From contig NZ_KL647134.1 in the NCBI RefSeq assembly GCF_000725805.1, forward strand, positions 62,001 to 126,000: 64,000 nucleotides of DNA, in the 5' to 3' direction. Positions 33,117 through 43,614 of the stretch are shown here, in pieces. The notes under the pieces are model-generated. The model ran no database searches. It saw only the letters and a list, made by a program, of their open reading frames with translations, and was not told the origin of the DNA. Numbering within the stretch: position 1 is the stretch's first letter; the number at the start of each line of letters is the position of its first letter. Made by a program: the position numbers and the translations under genes. Source of the DNA: Streptomyces xanthophaeus. GTDB lineage: Bacteria > Actinomycetota > Actinomycetes > Streptomycetales > Streptomycetaceae.

Positions 33117-33577
33117 GCCGCGAGGCGCCCTTCGGAACCCTTGGGGGCCTCGGGCCCGTCGAGGTACTCCTGGAGGAACTGCTTCTCCTCGGCCGTGATG
33201 CGGCGGGGCCGCCCCTCGGCGAGGTTGTACGGGACGACCACGGTCTCGGCGCGCACGTACACCGTCTCGGGCGCGCTGTCGGTCGCCTCGTCCTTGACCT
33301 CGTAGCGGATGGTCAGGGACGCCGCACCGATCCGGGTCACCCAGGACTCGATGAGGACCGGCTCGTGACGGTGCACGAGGGGCAGCTTGTAGTCGATCTC
33401 GTGGCGGGCCACGACGGATCCGCCCGTGAAGGACTCGCTGCCCTCCCCCGGCGCGAGGCGGAACATGAAGTCGATCCGCGCCTCCTCCAGGTAACGGAGG
33501 AAGACGACGTTGTTGACGTGCCCGAAGGCGTCCATGTCCGCCCAGCGCAGGGGGCACCGGTACTGGTGTCTGGCCAT
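33113..33577 (-). CDS. Acyl-CoA thioesterase, hotdog fold (4HBT)
   Basis: A 154-residue enzyme of the 4-hydroxybenzoyl-CoA thioesterase type. RWADMDAFGHVNNVVFLRYLEEAR carries the Asp and the GHVNN signature of the family. It would hydrolyse acyl-CoA in the cytoplasm. It starts 10 bases downstream of ettA and overlaps the next gene, so the three form an operon. Substrate chain type is not predictable. Confidence 0.92.
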   Translation of the reverse strand: MARHQYRCPLRWADMDAFGHVNNVVFLRYLEEARIDFMFRLAPGEGSESFTGGSVVARHEIDYKLPLVHRHEPVLIESWVTRIGAASLTIRYEVKDEATDSAPETVYVRAETVVVPYNLAEGRPRRITAEEKQFLQEYLDGPEAPKGSEGRLAA

Positions 33578-33587
33578 CTTCGCGGCC

Positions 33588-35252
<1,665 letters not shown>

Positions 35253-35539
35253 GAGAAACCGTCCGGCAGATCGATGGGTGGGCAGATACACCCCATCTTG
35301 CCGTACGTCCATCCCCCGGGGGAAACGCGTATGGCCGGCGCCCCTGAGCTGGGACGGCGCAGGAGGCCGTGGCCGGGCGGACACGGAGGGTAGCCGAAGT
35401 CGTGCTCACCAGGCTCGCAGCCGGTGTGTGCGGGCCGGAAAAGGGGCTCGGCCGTGCCTCTCCCCACGGCAGAATGCCGGTGACGTGACGGCGGTCCGGG
35501 GAATCGGGCGGGCCGGGGGCAGCGGGTTCAGGGGGGTCA

Positions 35540-36127
35540 GTGGGGAGCGCACTCATCGGATTGGCGGCCGCGGTGGTGGGCGTCACCGGCACGCTCATAG
35601 CCACCGTGCTGTCGCAGCGCCTGATGGCCCGCGTGCAGTCGCAGCAGTTCGCGCACCAGCAGCAGGAAGCCGAGGCCCAGTGGCTGCGCGAGCAGCACGT
35701 CGTCGAGACGGGCCGGCGCCGCGAGGGCTACACGAACGTCAACGCGGCCTTCCGCCGCTACCGGACGCAGCTGATGAACTTCCTGTGGACCGTGCACAAG
35801 GGCGCCGTGACCGCGCAGGCGCGGGAAGCGGTCGAAGAGGCCCGGCGCGATCACCACTCCGTCCTGGCCGAGACGCAGATGGTCGCGTCCGCCGAGGTCC
35901 TTGCCGAGCTGAACGACATGACGAAGTCACTGTCGGAGACCTACCGCCGGATCATGTGCCTGGAGGAGGGCACTCCCGACCCGGACGGATCGTTCGACGA
36001 GATCCGCACGGACTTCGCCCGGCTGTGGGAGCAGTGGGAGCGGATGCTCGGCGCGATGCGGGCCGATCTCGGCGTGGAGGGCGACGTGGAGGGCGGCGGC
36101 GCCGAGCGGGCCGCGCTCAGCCCCTGA
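35540..36127 (+). CDS. Membrane-anchored coiled-coil protein (paralogue 1)
   Basis: A 195-residue protein with an N-terminal helix (LIGLAAAVVGVTGTLIATVLSQRL) that should anchor it in the membrane, then about 150 residues of charged helix ending in MRADLG. GTG start with GGGGGG upstream. It is a tandem paralogue of the following gene; both share TVLSQRLxAR, ANxxFRRYR-type, LWxVHK and a region ending GAMRADLGV. Function unknown; similar small proteins are numerous in Streptomyces. Confidence 0.82.
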   Translation: MGSALIGLAAAVVGVTGTLIATVLSQRLMARVQSQQFAHQQQEAEAQWLREQHVVETGRRREGYTNVNAAFRRYRTQLMNFLWTVHKGAVTAQAREAVEEARRDHHSVLAETQMVASAEVLAELNDMTKSLSETYRRIMCLEEGTPDPDGSFDEIRTDFARLWEQWERMLGAMRADLGVEGDVEGGGAERAALSP

Positions 36128-36183
36128 CGGCCGGCCCCCTCGCTCTCCGCCCTCACGGACCGCAGCTTCATCTCGGAGGAAAC

Positions 36184-36753
36184 GTGGACAACACCTTGCT
36201 GGCGCTCGCCGGCACGACGATCGCCGTGGCGGGCACCCTGCTCGCCCCCGTCCTGTCGCAGCGGCTGCTCGCACGCGCCGAGTCGGACCGCTTCGCGCGT
36301 GAGGAGCAGGTGGCCGACACCCAGTGGGTCCGTGAACAGCAGGTCGCCGAGCTGGCGCGGCGCCGTGACTGCTACGTGAGCGCGAACGCCGGGTACCGCC
36401 GCTACCGCATCGAGCTCATGCGGTACCTGTGGCTCGTCCACAAGGCAGAGGCCACCCCGGAGGCCCGGACGGTCATGGAGGACGCCCGCCACTCCATGCA
36501 CAACGCCTTCGCGGAGGCCCAGATGGCCGCTTCGGACGCGGTCCTGGCGGAGCTGGACTCCATGACGCAGAACCTTGCGCGGATGTACGACCGGGTGATG
36601 CGCCTGGAGGAGGGCACCTCCGCACCCGGCAGCTCGTTCGAGGAGATACAGACCGGTCTGTTGCGGGCCAACGAACAGTGGGTGGTCATGCGCGGTGCGA
36701 TGCGGGCCGACCTCGGCGTCGGCGCGGAGGTCGTGGCGCTCCCGCAGGAGTGA
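36184..36753 (+). CDS. Membrane-anchored coiled-coil protein (paralogue 2)
   Basis: A 189-residue homologue of the preceding gene, 56 bases downstream, with a GGAGGAA ribosome-binding site before GTG 36184. Membrane helix LLALAGTTIAVAGTLLAPVL, then a helical region (YRRYRIELMRYLWLVHKAE) and RGAMRADLGVGAE. The pair arose by tandem duplication and likely forms a hetero-oligomer or is made in parallel; nothing in the sequence names a function. A bidirectional terminator follows. Confidence 0.82.
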   Translation: MDNTLLALAGTTIAVAGTLLAPVLSQRLLARAESDRFAREEQVADTQWVREQQVAELARRRDCYVSANAGYRRYRIELMRYLWLVHKAEATPEARTVMEDARHSMHNAFAEAQMAASDAVLAELDSMTQNLARMYDRVMRLEEGTSAPGSSFEEIQTGLLRANEQWVVMRGAMRADLGVGAEVVALPQE

Positions 36754-36768
36754 GACGGCGGGAGCGCG

Positions 36769-36801
36769 GAGGGGGCGCCGCCCTTGCGGCGGCGCCCCCT
36801 C
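36769..36801. terminator. Bidirectional hairpin terminator
   Basis: 14-bp perfect stem (36769-36782 with 36788-36801), loop CTTGC, between the convergent paralogue 2 and wall-anchored protein genes. Confidence 0.85.
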
Positions 36802-36823
36802 ACGGTGTCCTGCGCGGTGGGCC

Positions 36824-38092
36824 TCAGGCCTTGGAGGCCGCCCGGCGCGTACGTGCGGCCAGGATCAGGCCCGCGCCCGCGACGAGCGCGGCTCCGGCGC
36901 CGCCCGCGGCGAGCGCGGTGTCGGAACCGGCGCCGGTGGAGGCGAGGGAACCGCCGCTGCCGGTGACCGTCAGGTTGCCGTTACCGGCGCCCGTCGTGAC
37001 CGTGGTGGTCGTGCCGGTGGTGCCGGTGCCTGTGCCCGAGCCCGTGCCCGTGCCCGTGGTGACGACGACGGGCTGGACGCCCGTGCCGGTGCCGGTGCCC
37101 GTGTCGGGCTTGGCGGTGCCCTCGGCGGCCTTGTCCTTGGCGCGGGCCTCATGCTGGCCGGTCTTGAGGAAGGCGACGCGGTCCTGGGCGGAGCCCTTGA
37201 GGGCCGCCTTGCCCGCGGCCTTCACCTCGGCGCCGCCGTCGTTGATGAGCTTGGAGATGCGCAGGTAGTTGTCCTCGTCGCGCAGCTCGTACTGGGTCAC
37301 CTCCAGGAAGTGACGCAGCTCGGCGGGGGTCGGGCTGCCGTTCAGCAGCTTGCTGATCTCCTCGGACAGGATCGGGCCGTCCTCGGCCTCGTCGATCCGG
37401 GCCAGCTCGACCAGGTCGTCCTCGGCCTGAGCCCGGTACTGGCCGGTCTCGACGAAGGCGCGCAGCTCGGCCGGGACGCTCCGGCGCAGGACCTTCACGG
37501 CCTGCTCGCGCAGCCCCGATCCCGCCGCGGCCTTGCCGATGATCCGGGCCGTCTCGACCCGGTCGTCGTCGAAGCGGGCCTCGTGCTGGCCGGTCACGAT
37601 GAAGGCGTGGACGTCGGCCGCGGAGCCGCGCAGGGCCTGGCGGCCCGCCCCGCGCACCCCGCGGCCCGCCTTCGGGTCGCTGATGATGCGGGCGATCTCG
37701 ATGCGCTCGTCCTCGGTGCGGGCCGCGAACTGGCCCGTCTCCAGGAAGACGCGCATCGCCGCGGGACCGGCGTCGAGGGCCTTGCTGCCGCGCTCCCGGA
37801 AGACGGAGTCGCGCGGCGCCGCGTGCATGAGCCGCAGGATCTCTATCCGGTCGGCTTCGGCCTGCCGGTCGGCCGCGGTCGGGCCGGAGGGCTGAGCGGG
37901 GGTGTTCCCGGCCGGGGCCGGGTTCGCCGCCGTGCCGGTGGCCGCCTCGGCCGGGCTCTGGTCAGGAGCCGTGGGCGAGGAGGGCCGGCCGACGGCCGAG
38001 GCGTGGTCGTCGGCGAGGGCCGGCGAGGCGAGCAGAACGGCCGGAGCAATGGCAGCGGCGGTGACCACCGCGGCGATCCGGGACAACTTCAC
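36824..38092 (-). CDS. Cell-wall-anchored ALF-repeat protein with LAXTG motif
   Basis: A 422-residue exported protein. GTG 38092 follows AGGGG. Signal peptide ends near SPALADD; about five repeated helical units follow (each with a pattern like F-x-ETGQ-x-x-A, for instance FLETGQFAARTEDERIEIARI, FIVTGQHEARFDDDR, FVETGQYRAQAEDD), matching the ALF short-repeat family. A Gly/Thr/Val linker rich in GTGTG leads to a C-terminal sorting signal: LASTG, a hydrophobic stretch (AGGAGAALVAGAGLILAA), and a basic tail RTRRAASKA. LAXTG is the motif cut by class E sortases of Streptomyces, so the protein should be attached to peptidoglycan. Confidence 0.85.
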   Translation of the reverse strand: MKLSRIAAVVTAAAIAPAVLLASPALADDHASAVGRPSSPTAPDQSPAEAATGTAANPAPAGNTPAQPSGPTAADRQAEADRIEILRLMHAAPRDSVFRERGSKALDAGPAAMRVFLETGQFAARTEDERIEIARIISDPKAGRGVRGAGRQALRGSAADVHAFIVTGQHEARFDDDRVETARIIGKAAAGSGLREQAVKVLRRSVPAELRAFVETGQYRAQAEDDLVELARIDEAEDGPILSEEISKLLNGSPTPAELRHFLEVTQYELRDEDNYLRISKLINDGGAEVKAAGKAALKGSAQDRVAFLKTGQHEARAKDKAAEGTAKPDTGTGTGTGVQPVVVTTGTGTGSGTGTGTTGTTTTVTTGAGNGNLTVTGSGGSLASTGAGSDTALAAGGAGAALVAGAGLILAARTRRAASKA

Positions 38093-38117
38093 AGACAGCA
38101 CCCCTGTTTTGGTTTTC

Positions 38118-38137
38118 ACAAGATCACACGATCTTGT
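38118..38137. promoter_or_regulatory. Dyad upstream of the ALF-repeat gene
   Basis: ACAAGATC and GATCTTGT, perfect 8-bp arms with an ACAC centre, 25-45 bases before the GTG. No T-run on the coding strand, so an operator is likelier than a terminator. Confidence 0.45.
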
Positions 38138-38193
38138 ACCGGGCCACTGTAGGCGGTTCGGACGGGCAAATCGAACGAGTTCAAATGGAAGCG

Positions 38194-39675
38194 TCACGTC
38201 CGGGGGCGGTAGACGGTCAGGGCGTCGGGGAGCTCGTCCAGGACCAGGGCGGCCGGGGCCTTCGCGTACTCGCCGTCGTAGGCGATCGGGGTGCCCGCCG
38301 GGATCTCCGCGATCCGCAGGCTCCGCAGCCGGGTGGCCACATGGACCGGGGACCGGGTCAGCGGGCCCGCCAGCGCGGCGGCGAGGAGGCGGGGGCCCGG
38401 GCGGCCTCCGCCTCGGACGAGCCGGACGTCCAGCAGCCCCTCGCCGAGGTCGTCCCGGCGGCGGGGGGTGGGGCCGGTGCCCTGGTAGGTGCCGTTGCCC
38501 ACGAAGAGCAGCCACGCATGCAGCGGTCGCCCGGCCAGCCGCAGCCGCACCGGCCGCTCGGCGCGCAGCACCTTCCAGGCGGCCAGCAGCGCGGCCGGGC
38601 CGCCGCCGATGCGCGGGGCCCAGTGCAGCCGGTGGCGCAGCAGCTCCGGGTAGGCGCCGATGCTGAAGTTGTTCAGGAAGTAGCCGGCCGCGGCGCCGTC
38701 CGGGCCCGGGCTGAAGCGGCCCACGCCGACGTGGACCGCGTGGCCCGCCTGCACGGCGCGGCAGGTGTCCTCGACCCCGGCGAGGCCCAGGTCCAGCGCG
38801 AAGTGGTTGAGGGTGCCTCCGGGGAACACCGCCAGCGGTACCCCGGCCTGCAGTGCGGCGACCGCGGCCGCGTTGACGGTGCCGTCGCCTCCGCACACGC
38901 CGAGCACGGTGGCCCGGGAGGCCGCCGCCGCCAGTTCGGCGGGCAGGTCCCCGTCCTTCCATTCGATCACCTCGGCCTTGGGGAGCCGGGTGCGCAGGGC
39001 CGCGAGCCCCGCCTGCGCCGCGGTCCCCGACCAGGTGTTGACCACCACCGTGAGCCCGTCGCCGTCGGGCAGCGCGGGAGCCCCGGCGGCCGTCCGCTCG
39101 TCACCGGGCACCACGCGGGCCTGCTGGACGTCCCGCGCCAGCCTGCGTACGACGAACCCCGCGGCCACGCCCAGCGCCGCACCCGCGACCACGTCGGAGG
39201 GGTAGTGCACCCCGGTGTACACGCGGGAGAAGGCCACGGACGCGGCCACCGGAGCCAGAGCGGCGCCCCAGCCCGGGGACTCCAGCGCCAGCCCGGCGGT
39301 GAAGGCGAAGGCCGACGCCGAGTGCCCGGAGGGGAACGAGGTGGTCTGTGGCTGGGTCGCCAGCTGCCGCACCGCCGGTACGCCGTGCAGCAGCGGCCGG
39401 GGGCGGCGTACGGACCACTTGCCCACGGTGTTGATCGTCGCGGAGGCCAGCGCCAGCGAGGCGACCCCGCGCACGGCGGCCTTGCGGGCCCGGGCCGATC
39501 CGAAGAGGGCGATGCCGGCGGCGGCCCCGCCCCACAGCACGCCGTGGTTCGCGGCCCGTCCCAGCCTCGGCAGCACCCGGTCGGCGCCGGGCCAGTGCCG
39601 CCGGGCCACGAAGTCGAACAGTCCCCGGTCCCACCGGGCGACCGCGCCCTGCCATGTCAGTTCCTGGTCAGCCAT
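38194..39675 (-). CDS. PAP2 phosphatase / diacylglycerol-kinase-like fusion protein
   Basis: A 493-residue membrane enzyme. The N-terminal half is a PAP2 phosphatase with the three-part site KWSVRRPRP, PSGHSASAF and SRVYTGVHYPSDV and several membrane helices. The C-terminal half (about 205-490) is a lipid/diacylglycerol kinase catalytic domain with GGDGTVNAAA and FPGGTLNHFA. Both activities act on phospholipid intermediates at the membrane; the fusion is a recognised actinobacterial architecture. Start ATG 39675 (GTG 39678 possible). Confidence 0.9.
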   Translation of the reverse strand: MADQELTWQGAVARWDRGLFDFVARRHWPGADRVLPRLGRAANHGVLWGGAAAGIALFGSARARKAAVRGVASLALASATINTVGKWSVRRPRPLLHGVPAVRQLATQPQTTSFPSGHSASAFAFTAGLALESPGWGAALAPVAASVAFSRVYTGVHYPSDVVAGAALGVAAGFVVRRLARDVQQARVVPGDERTAAGAPALPDGDGLTVVVNTWSGTAAQAGLAALRTRLPKAEVIEWKDGDLPAELAAAASRATVLGVCGGDGTVNAAAVAALQAGVPLAVFPGGTLNHFALDLGLAGVEDTCRAVQAGHAVHVGVGRFSPGPDGAAAGYFLNNFSIGAYPELLRHRLHWAPRIGGGPAALLAAWKVLRAERPVRLRLAGRPLHAWLLFVGNGTYQGTGPTPRRRDDLGEGLLDVRLVRGGGRPGPRLLAAALAGPLTRSPVHVATRLRSLRIAEIPAGTPIAYDGEYAKAPAALVLDELPDALTVYRPRT

Positions 39676-39799
39676 CACCAGCGCCTACCCAGGGGTAGGG
39701 ATCCGGAATCAGCCCGGCCGCCACCCGGCGCAGCCGGCCCACCCGCCACAGTGGCCCCAGCACCCTGAACGCTCCCTCTTAGCCGCCCACCTACGCCTC

Positions 39800-41191
39800 C
39801 TAGAAGTGCTCCTCTTCGTCCAGCGGGCGCTTGCGCAGCAGCAGGACCACGAGGCCGCCCAGGACCACCAGGCCCACCGCGAGCGAGGCGATGACCGGGG
39901 TCGCCGCCGAACTGCCGCTGGTCGCCAGGCGTCCCTCCTCCGGGGACTCCTGCGTGACGGCTCCCGCCGGTACGCCCAGGGTGACCGTGCCCGAGCCGCT
40001 GGTCGTGGGCGCCGGTGCGGCCGCGCCGCCCCCGGCCGTGCCCACGGGCTCCGCCGGGGCCTGGGGCCAGAGCGCGGTCGCCGTGGCGGTGGCCGCGGAT
40101 TCGCTGGAGCCCGCCACGATCTGCGCCTGGGCGGGCACCCCGCTGGTGAAGACCCGCCCGACCGGTACCTTCGTGGCGCCCTGGACGGTGACCGAGGCGA
40201 TCCCGTCGGGGGTGCCGGCGGGCACCTCGAAGTACAGGCGGCTGCCGTGCCGGGCGGTGGTCAGCGGCTGCCCTTCGGCATCCACCACCCGTACGCCCAT
40301 CGCGACGGCCGCTGCGTCCGGGACCACGGACACGCTCTGCGCCCCGGTCCGTACGGTCACCGGCCCGAGCCGGGTCCCCACGGGCCCCGACACGTCGCCG
40401 GGGTCCAGACCCAGCGAGGCCGGAGGCTCGGGCAGCCGGCCCGCCGCCCGCTGGAGGTAATCGGCGAGCTTCTCCGCCGCCGGGTCCGCGGCCTCCACCT
40501 GCACCCCGTCGGCCAGCCGCCAGATCGCCACCTGGGTACCGGCGGCCGCGCTCTCCGCGGTGAGCGCCCCGGCACCGGCCGCCTTGGCGAGCCCGGCCAG
40601 ATCGTTGAGCTGCGGGTAGGAGTGCTCCAGGATCCAGCGGATCCGGCCCGCCTCCCCGTTCCCCGCGAGCGGGCTGCCGTTCCAGCCGCTCTCGGTGTAC
40701 CGGGCCTGGGGCTGGGCCTGTCCGGCCACGCCCACCCCGTACGTCTGGAGCATCCCGCCGCCGTCGACGCGCATCTCGTAGAGCCCGGCCGGGATCTGCC
40801 GGACGGAGCCGTCCCCTGCGTGCAGGACCGCCTGCCCGTACGTCTTCAGCCCGTCCAGCACGGCGCTCGCGCCCTCGGGTGTCCGGGGCGCCACCGGCCC
40901 GGCGTCGGCCGCGGCCCGGGCGCCGGGCGCGGCGGTGAGGGCCGCAGCCAGCAGGGCGACCGCGAACGGCCGCCCGGCGGCGGCCCGTACGGCGGCGGCC
41001 GACCGGGGAGCGCCACCCGCCGGCGAACCGGGGACGTCGTCCGGCGCTCTCCGGGGAGCGGAGAGCGGAACGGGGGACGCAGTAACAGAGGGCGCCGGAG
41101 CAGCGAGCGCAGGAACGGGAGCAGGAGCAGGAAGCGGGACGGAACTTGAAGCGGAACGAGGAGCGGAGGATGCGGGAACGGCAGTCGACAC
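39800..41191 (-). CDS. TQXA/thioester-domain surface protein lacking the thioester Cys
   Basis: A 463-residue exported protein. GTG 41191 follows GAAGGGGAAG. The first 72 residues are Ala/Pro/Ser-rich and precede the signal-peptide core (GRPFAVALLAAALTAAPGARA), an unusually long leader. The thioester domain (about 105-255) reads LQTYGVGV where active family members have a Cys in TYC(I/V)D; the partner Gln220 in TQVAIW is present, so the internal thioester cannot form. A Thr/Ala/Pro region leads to LATSG, a helix (PVIASLAVGLVVLGGLVVLLL) and RKRPLDEEEHF, a degenerate sortase-type tail. A host- or surface-binding role is inferred from the family only. Confidence 0.82.
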   Translation of the reverse strand: MSTAVPASSAPRSASSSVPLPAPAPVPALAAPAPSVTASPVPLSAPRRAPDDVPGSPAGGAPRSAAAVRAAAGRPFAVALLAAALTAAPGARAAADAGPVAPRTPEGASAVLDGLKTYGQAVLHAGDGSVRQIPAGLYEMRVDGGGMLQTYGVGVAGQAQPQARYTESGWNGSPLAGNGEAGRIRWILEHSYPQLNDLAGLAKAAGAGALTAESAAAGTQVAIWRLADGVQVEAADPAAEKLADYLQRAAGRLPEPPASLGLDPGDVSGPVGTRLGPVTVRTGAQSVSVVPDAAAVAMGVRVVDAEGQPLTTARHGSRLYFEVPAGTPDGIASVTVQGATKVPVGRVFTSGVPAQAQIVAGSSESAATATATALWPQAPAEPVGTAGGGAAAPAPTTSGSGTVTLGVPAGAVTQESPEEGRLATSGSSAATPVIASLAVGLVVLGGLVVLLLRKRPLDEEEHF

Positions 41192-41259
41192 AGTCTTCCC
41201 CTTCGGGCCAGGGACCCAGGTGCCCGTGAGTACCGGGAAATCCTAACCGCCTCGAACAC

Positions 41260-41667
41260 TCAGCCCACCGCCGCCTTCTGAGTGGCCATCAGTGGGGTGT
41301 CCGTCCTGATGACCCGGCGGAACGCGGCCGTACCGCGGCTGAGGTCGTGCCCCACCGCCGTGGCGTCGATCTCCGCCGACACCCACCGGGGGCCCTCCCC
41401 GTCGGGTGGGTCCTCCCGCACCCGCAGCCTCCCGTGCACCACGAGCGGTTCGCCGACCGCCACGGACCCCGCCAGGTTCACGGCCAGCGCCCGCCGCGCC
41501 CACACCGTGTAGAAGCTGGTCGTCCCGTCGGTCCAGGCCTCTTTGCGCCGGTCGAACCAGCGCGGGGTGACCGCGAAACGGAACCTCGCCGACGGGCCGT
41601 GCGCCGTCTCCTTGTAGTCCACCTGCGTCGCCACGTGTCCCACCAGCGTCACCTGGGTGTCGTTCAT
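41260..41667 (-). CDS. ssbB: Single-stranded DNA-binding protein, SsbB type
   Basis: A 135-residue OB-fold protein. ATG 41667 (MNDTQVTLVGHVATQVDYKE) begins the SSB domain, with RFAVTPRWFDRRKEAWTDG and TSFYTVWARRALAVNLAGSVAVGEPLVVHGRL matching SSB strands. It lacks the acidic Phe-Pro-Phe tail of the main SsbA, the normal state for the paralogous SsbB, which in S. coelicolor supports chromosome segregation in sporulating hyphae. The name follows paralogue type and synteny. Confidence 0.9.
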   Translation of the reverse strand: MNDTQVTLVGHVATQVDYKETAHGPSARFRFAVTPRWFDRRKEAWTDGTTSFYTVWARRALAVNLAGSVAVGEPLVVHGRLRVREDPPDGEGPRWVSAEIDATAVGHDLSRGTAAFRRVIRTDTPLMATQKAAVG

Positions 41668-41765
41668 CCCGGCCGCCCTCCCCCACGATGCGTACCCGTA
41701 CGGACCATCCGCACGAGGTACGACCATGCTGGCGCCGTCCCCCGGATCCCGCTCCGGCCTGTGGA

Positions 41766-43610
41766 CTACTGGCGGGTTGTGGACAACCTGCTCCCCCCTC
41801 CGGCCACCGCCGCGTACTGCTCGCGCACCTCCCGGTAGCGCAGCAGCTCCGCCGCGACCGGCTCCAGCACCCTGGCCCGGCCGCACCCCGCCGCCGCCTG
41901 CCGCAGCCGCCGTTCGGCGTCCTGCCCGTACCGGCGGGCCGGGCCGCGCGCCGCGATGGAGCAGGCCCATTCCACCAGTGGCCCACCGATGATCCCGGCC
42001 ACCATCAGCAGGACCGGCGGCAGCAGCTTCGGCTCCAGGAGCCCGGCGATCTGCCCGACCAGCCACAGCCCGCCGAAGATCTGGAGCAGCGTCATGGCCG
42101 CCTGCCCCAGCACCGCTGCCGGCCACCAGGTGGGCCTCGGCGGCTTCACGGCCGGTACCGCGACCGCCGCCCCGAGGGTGACGGCCAGCTCGTCCAGTGC
42201 CTCCGGCAGGTGCTCGGCGCCGCGCACCGCGGTCTCCCGTACGGCCTGGGCCCAGGGTTCGGGCAGGCCCGCGACCGCCTCGTCGGCCACCACCCGTACG
42301 GCCTGCTCCACCCGCTGACGCGCGGTCACCTCCTCCTCGACCGGCGGCTGCTCCGTCACGGGAGTGCGGCCGCCGATGGTCGCCAGCGCGGCCAGGCCCG
42401 CCAGGGTGCGCGGGGCGCGCCTGCCCTCGTACCACCGCCACAGCCGCAGCCACGGCGTCCCGCAGGCCTTCCCGGCGTTGCGCCGCCAGGCCCGCTCGGC
42501 GGCGAGCCCGGCCGCGTACGCGCCGACCGCCTCGGCGAGCCGGTCCTCGAACTCGGCGCGCGCCGACTCCCCGATCTCCGGCCCGGAGTGCCCTTCGGCC
42601 ACGTACAGGGGGCGCAGGCGCAGGGCGGCCCGGTCCACGTCGGCGGAGATGCGCCGGGTCGCGGCGCCCTTCTCCTGGGTGAACTGTCCGAGGAGTTCGC
42701 GCAGCTCCCCGACGCCCTCACCGGTGAGCGCGGACAGTCCGAGCACGGTGGCGCCGGGTTCGTCGTACTCGCCGAGGGCGATGCCGTCCTCGTCGAGGAG
42801 GCGGCGCAGGTCGTCCAGGACGAGGTCGGCGGACTCGCCGGGCAGCCGGTCCACCTGGTTCAGCACGACGAAGGTGATCTCCGCGTGTCCGGCCAGCGGC
42901 CGCAGGTACCGCTCGTGCAGCACCGCGTCCGCGTACTTCTCCGGGTCGACCACCCACACCACCGCGTCGACCAGCGCCAGCACCCGGTCCACGTGGTCGC
43001 GGTGCGCCCCGACCGCCGAGTCGAGGTCCGGCAGGTCCACGAGGACCATCCCGCGCAGCGCCTCGGCCTCCGCGGTCTCCCGGGGCCTGCGGCGCAGCCG
43101 TCCCGGGATCTCCAGCCGGTCCAGGAGCCCGGCGGCGCCGTCCGACCAGCTGCACGCGATGGGCGCCGCGGTCGTGGGGCGGCGCAGGCCGGTCTCGGAG
43201 ATCTGCACTCCGGCGAGTGAATTGAAGAGCGTGGACTTGCCGCTTCCGGTGGCTCCGGCGATCGCGACGACCGTGTGCTGCGGTGACAGTCCGCGCCGCG
43301 CCGCGGCCTCGTCGAGCACGCGGCCCGCCTCGGCGAGGGTCTTGCCGTCGAGCCGGGTCCGGGACAGCCCCACCAGCTGCCGCAGTGCGTCGAGGCGGGC
43401 GCGCAGGGCCTGGCCCTCGGGGCTGAGCGGGGGCGCGGGGACCTTGCCCCCGTCGCTGCCGGCGCCGGAGAGGGCCCGTACGAGCGCGTCGTCGCCCTCG
43501 TCGCCCTCCTCGCTGCCGTCGTCCGGGTCCTGGTCGACGTCCCGGTGGCGCGAGCGCGCGATGAGTCCGTCGTCCCAGCGGTCGTCGGTGCGGTCGGTCA
43601 GGGCGGTCAC
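41766..43610 (-). CDS. YfjP/dynamin-like GTPase with membrane helices
   Basis: A 614-residue protein. The GTPase domain (about 105-320) has G1 GATGSGKST, G3 VDLPDLDS, and the NQVD/VLNQVDRLP motif. Two hydrophobic segments near 500-555 (AVLGQAAMTLLQIFGGLWLVG and PPVLLMVAGIIGGPLVEWA) suggest membrane attachment. A 60-residue acidic N-terminal tail precedes the domain. GTG start 43610 lies 4 bases after a second GTPase gene, so the pair is translated from one message, an arrangement seen for dynamin-like pairs that work as hetero-oligomers in sporulation septation in Streptomyces; direct equivalence is not proven. Confidence 0.85.
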   Translation of the reverse strand: MTALTDRTDDRWDDGLIARSRHRDVDQDPDDGSEEGDEGDDALVRALSGAGSDGGKVPAPPLSPEGQALRARLDALRQLVGLSRTRLDGKTLAEAGRVLDEAAARRGLSPQHTVVAIAGATGSGKSTLFNSLAGVQISETGLRRPTTAAPIACSWSDGAAGLLDRLEIPGRLRRRPRETAEAEALRGMVLVDLPDLDSAVGAHRDHVDRVLALVDAVVWVVDPEKYADAVLHERYLRPLAGHAEITFVVLNQVDRLPGESADLVLDDLRRLLDEDGIALGEYDEPGATVLGLSALTGEGVGELRELLGQFTQEKGAATRRISADVDRAALRLRPLYVAEGHSGPEIGESARAEFEDRLAEAVGAYAAGLAAERAWRRNAGKACGTPWLRLWRWYEGRRAPRTLAGLAALATIGGRTPVTEQPPVEEEVTARQRVEQAVRVVADEAVAGLPEPWAQAVRETAVRGAEHLPEALDELAVTLGAAVAVPAVKPPRPTWWPAAVLGQAAMTLLQIFGGLWLVGQIAGLLEPKLLPPVLLMVAGIIGGPLVEWACSIAARGPARRYGQDAERRLRQAAAGCGRARVLEPVAAELLRYREVREQYAAVAGGGSRLSTTRQ

Positions 43611-43614
43611 CGCG

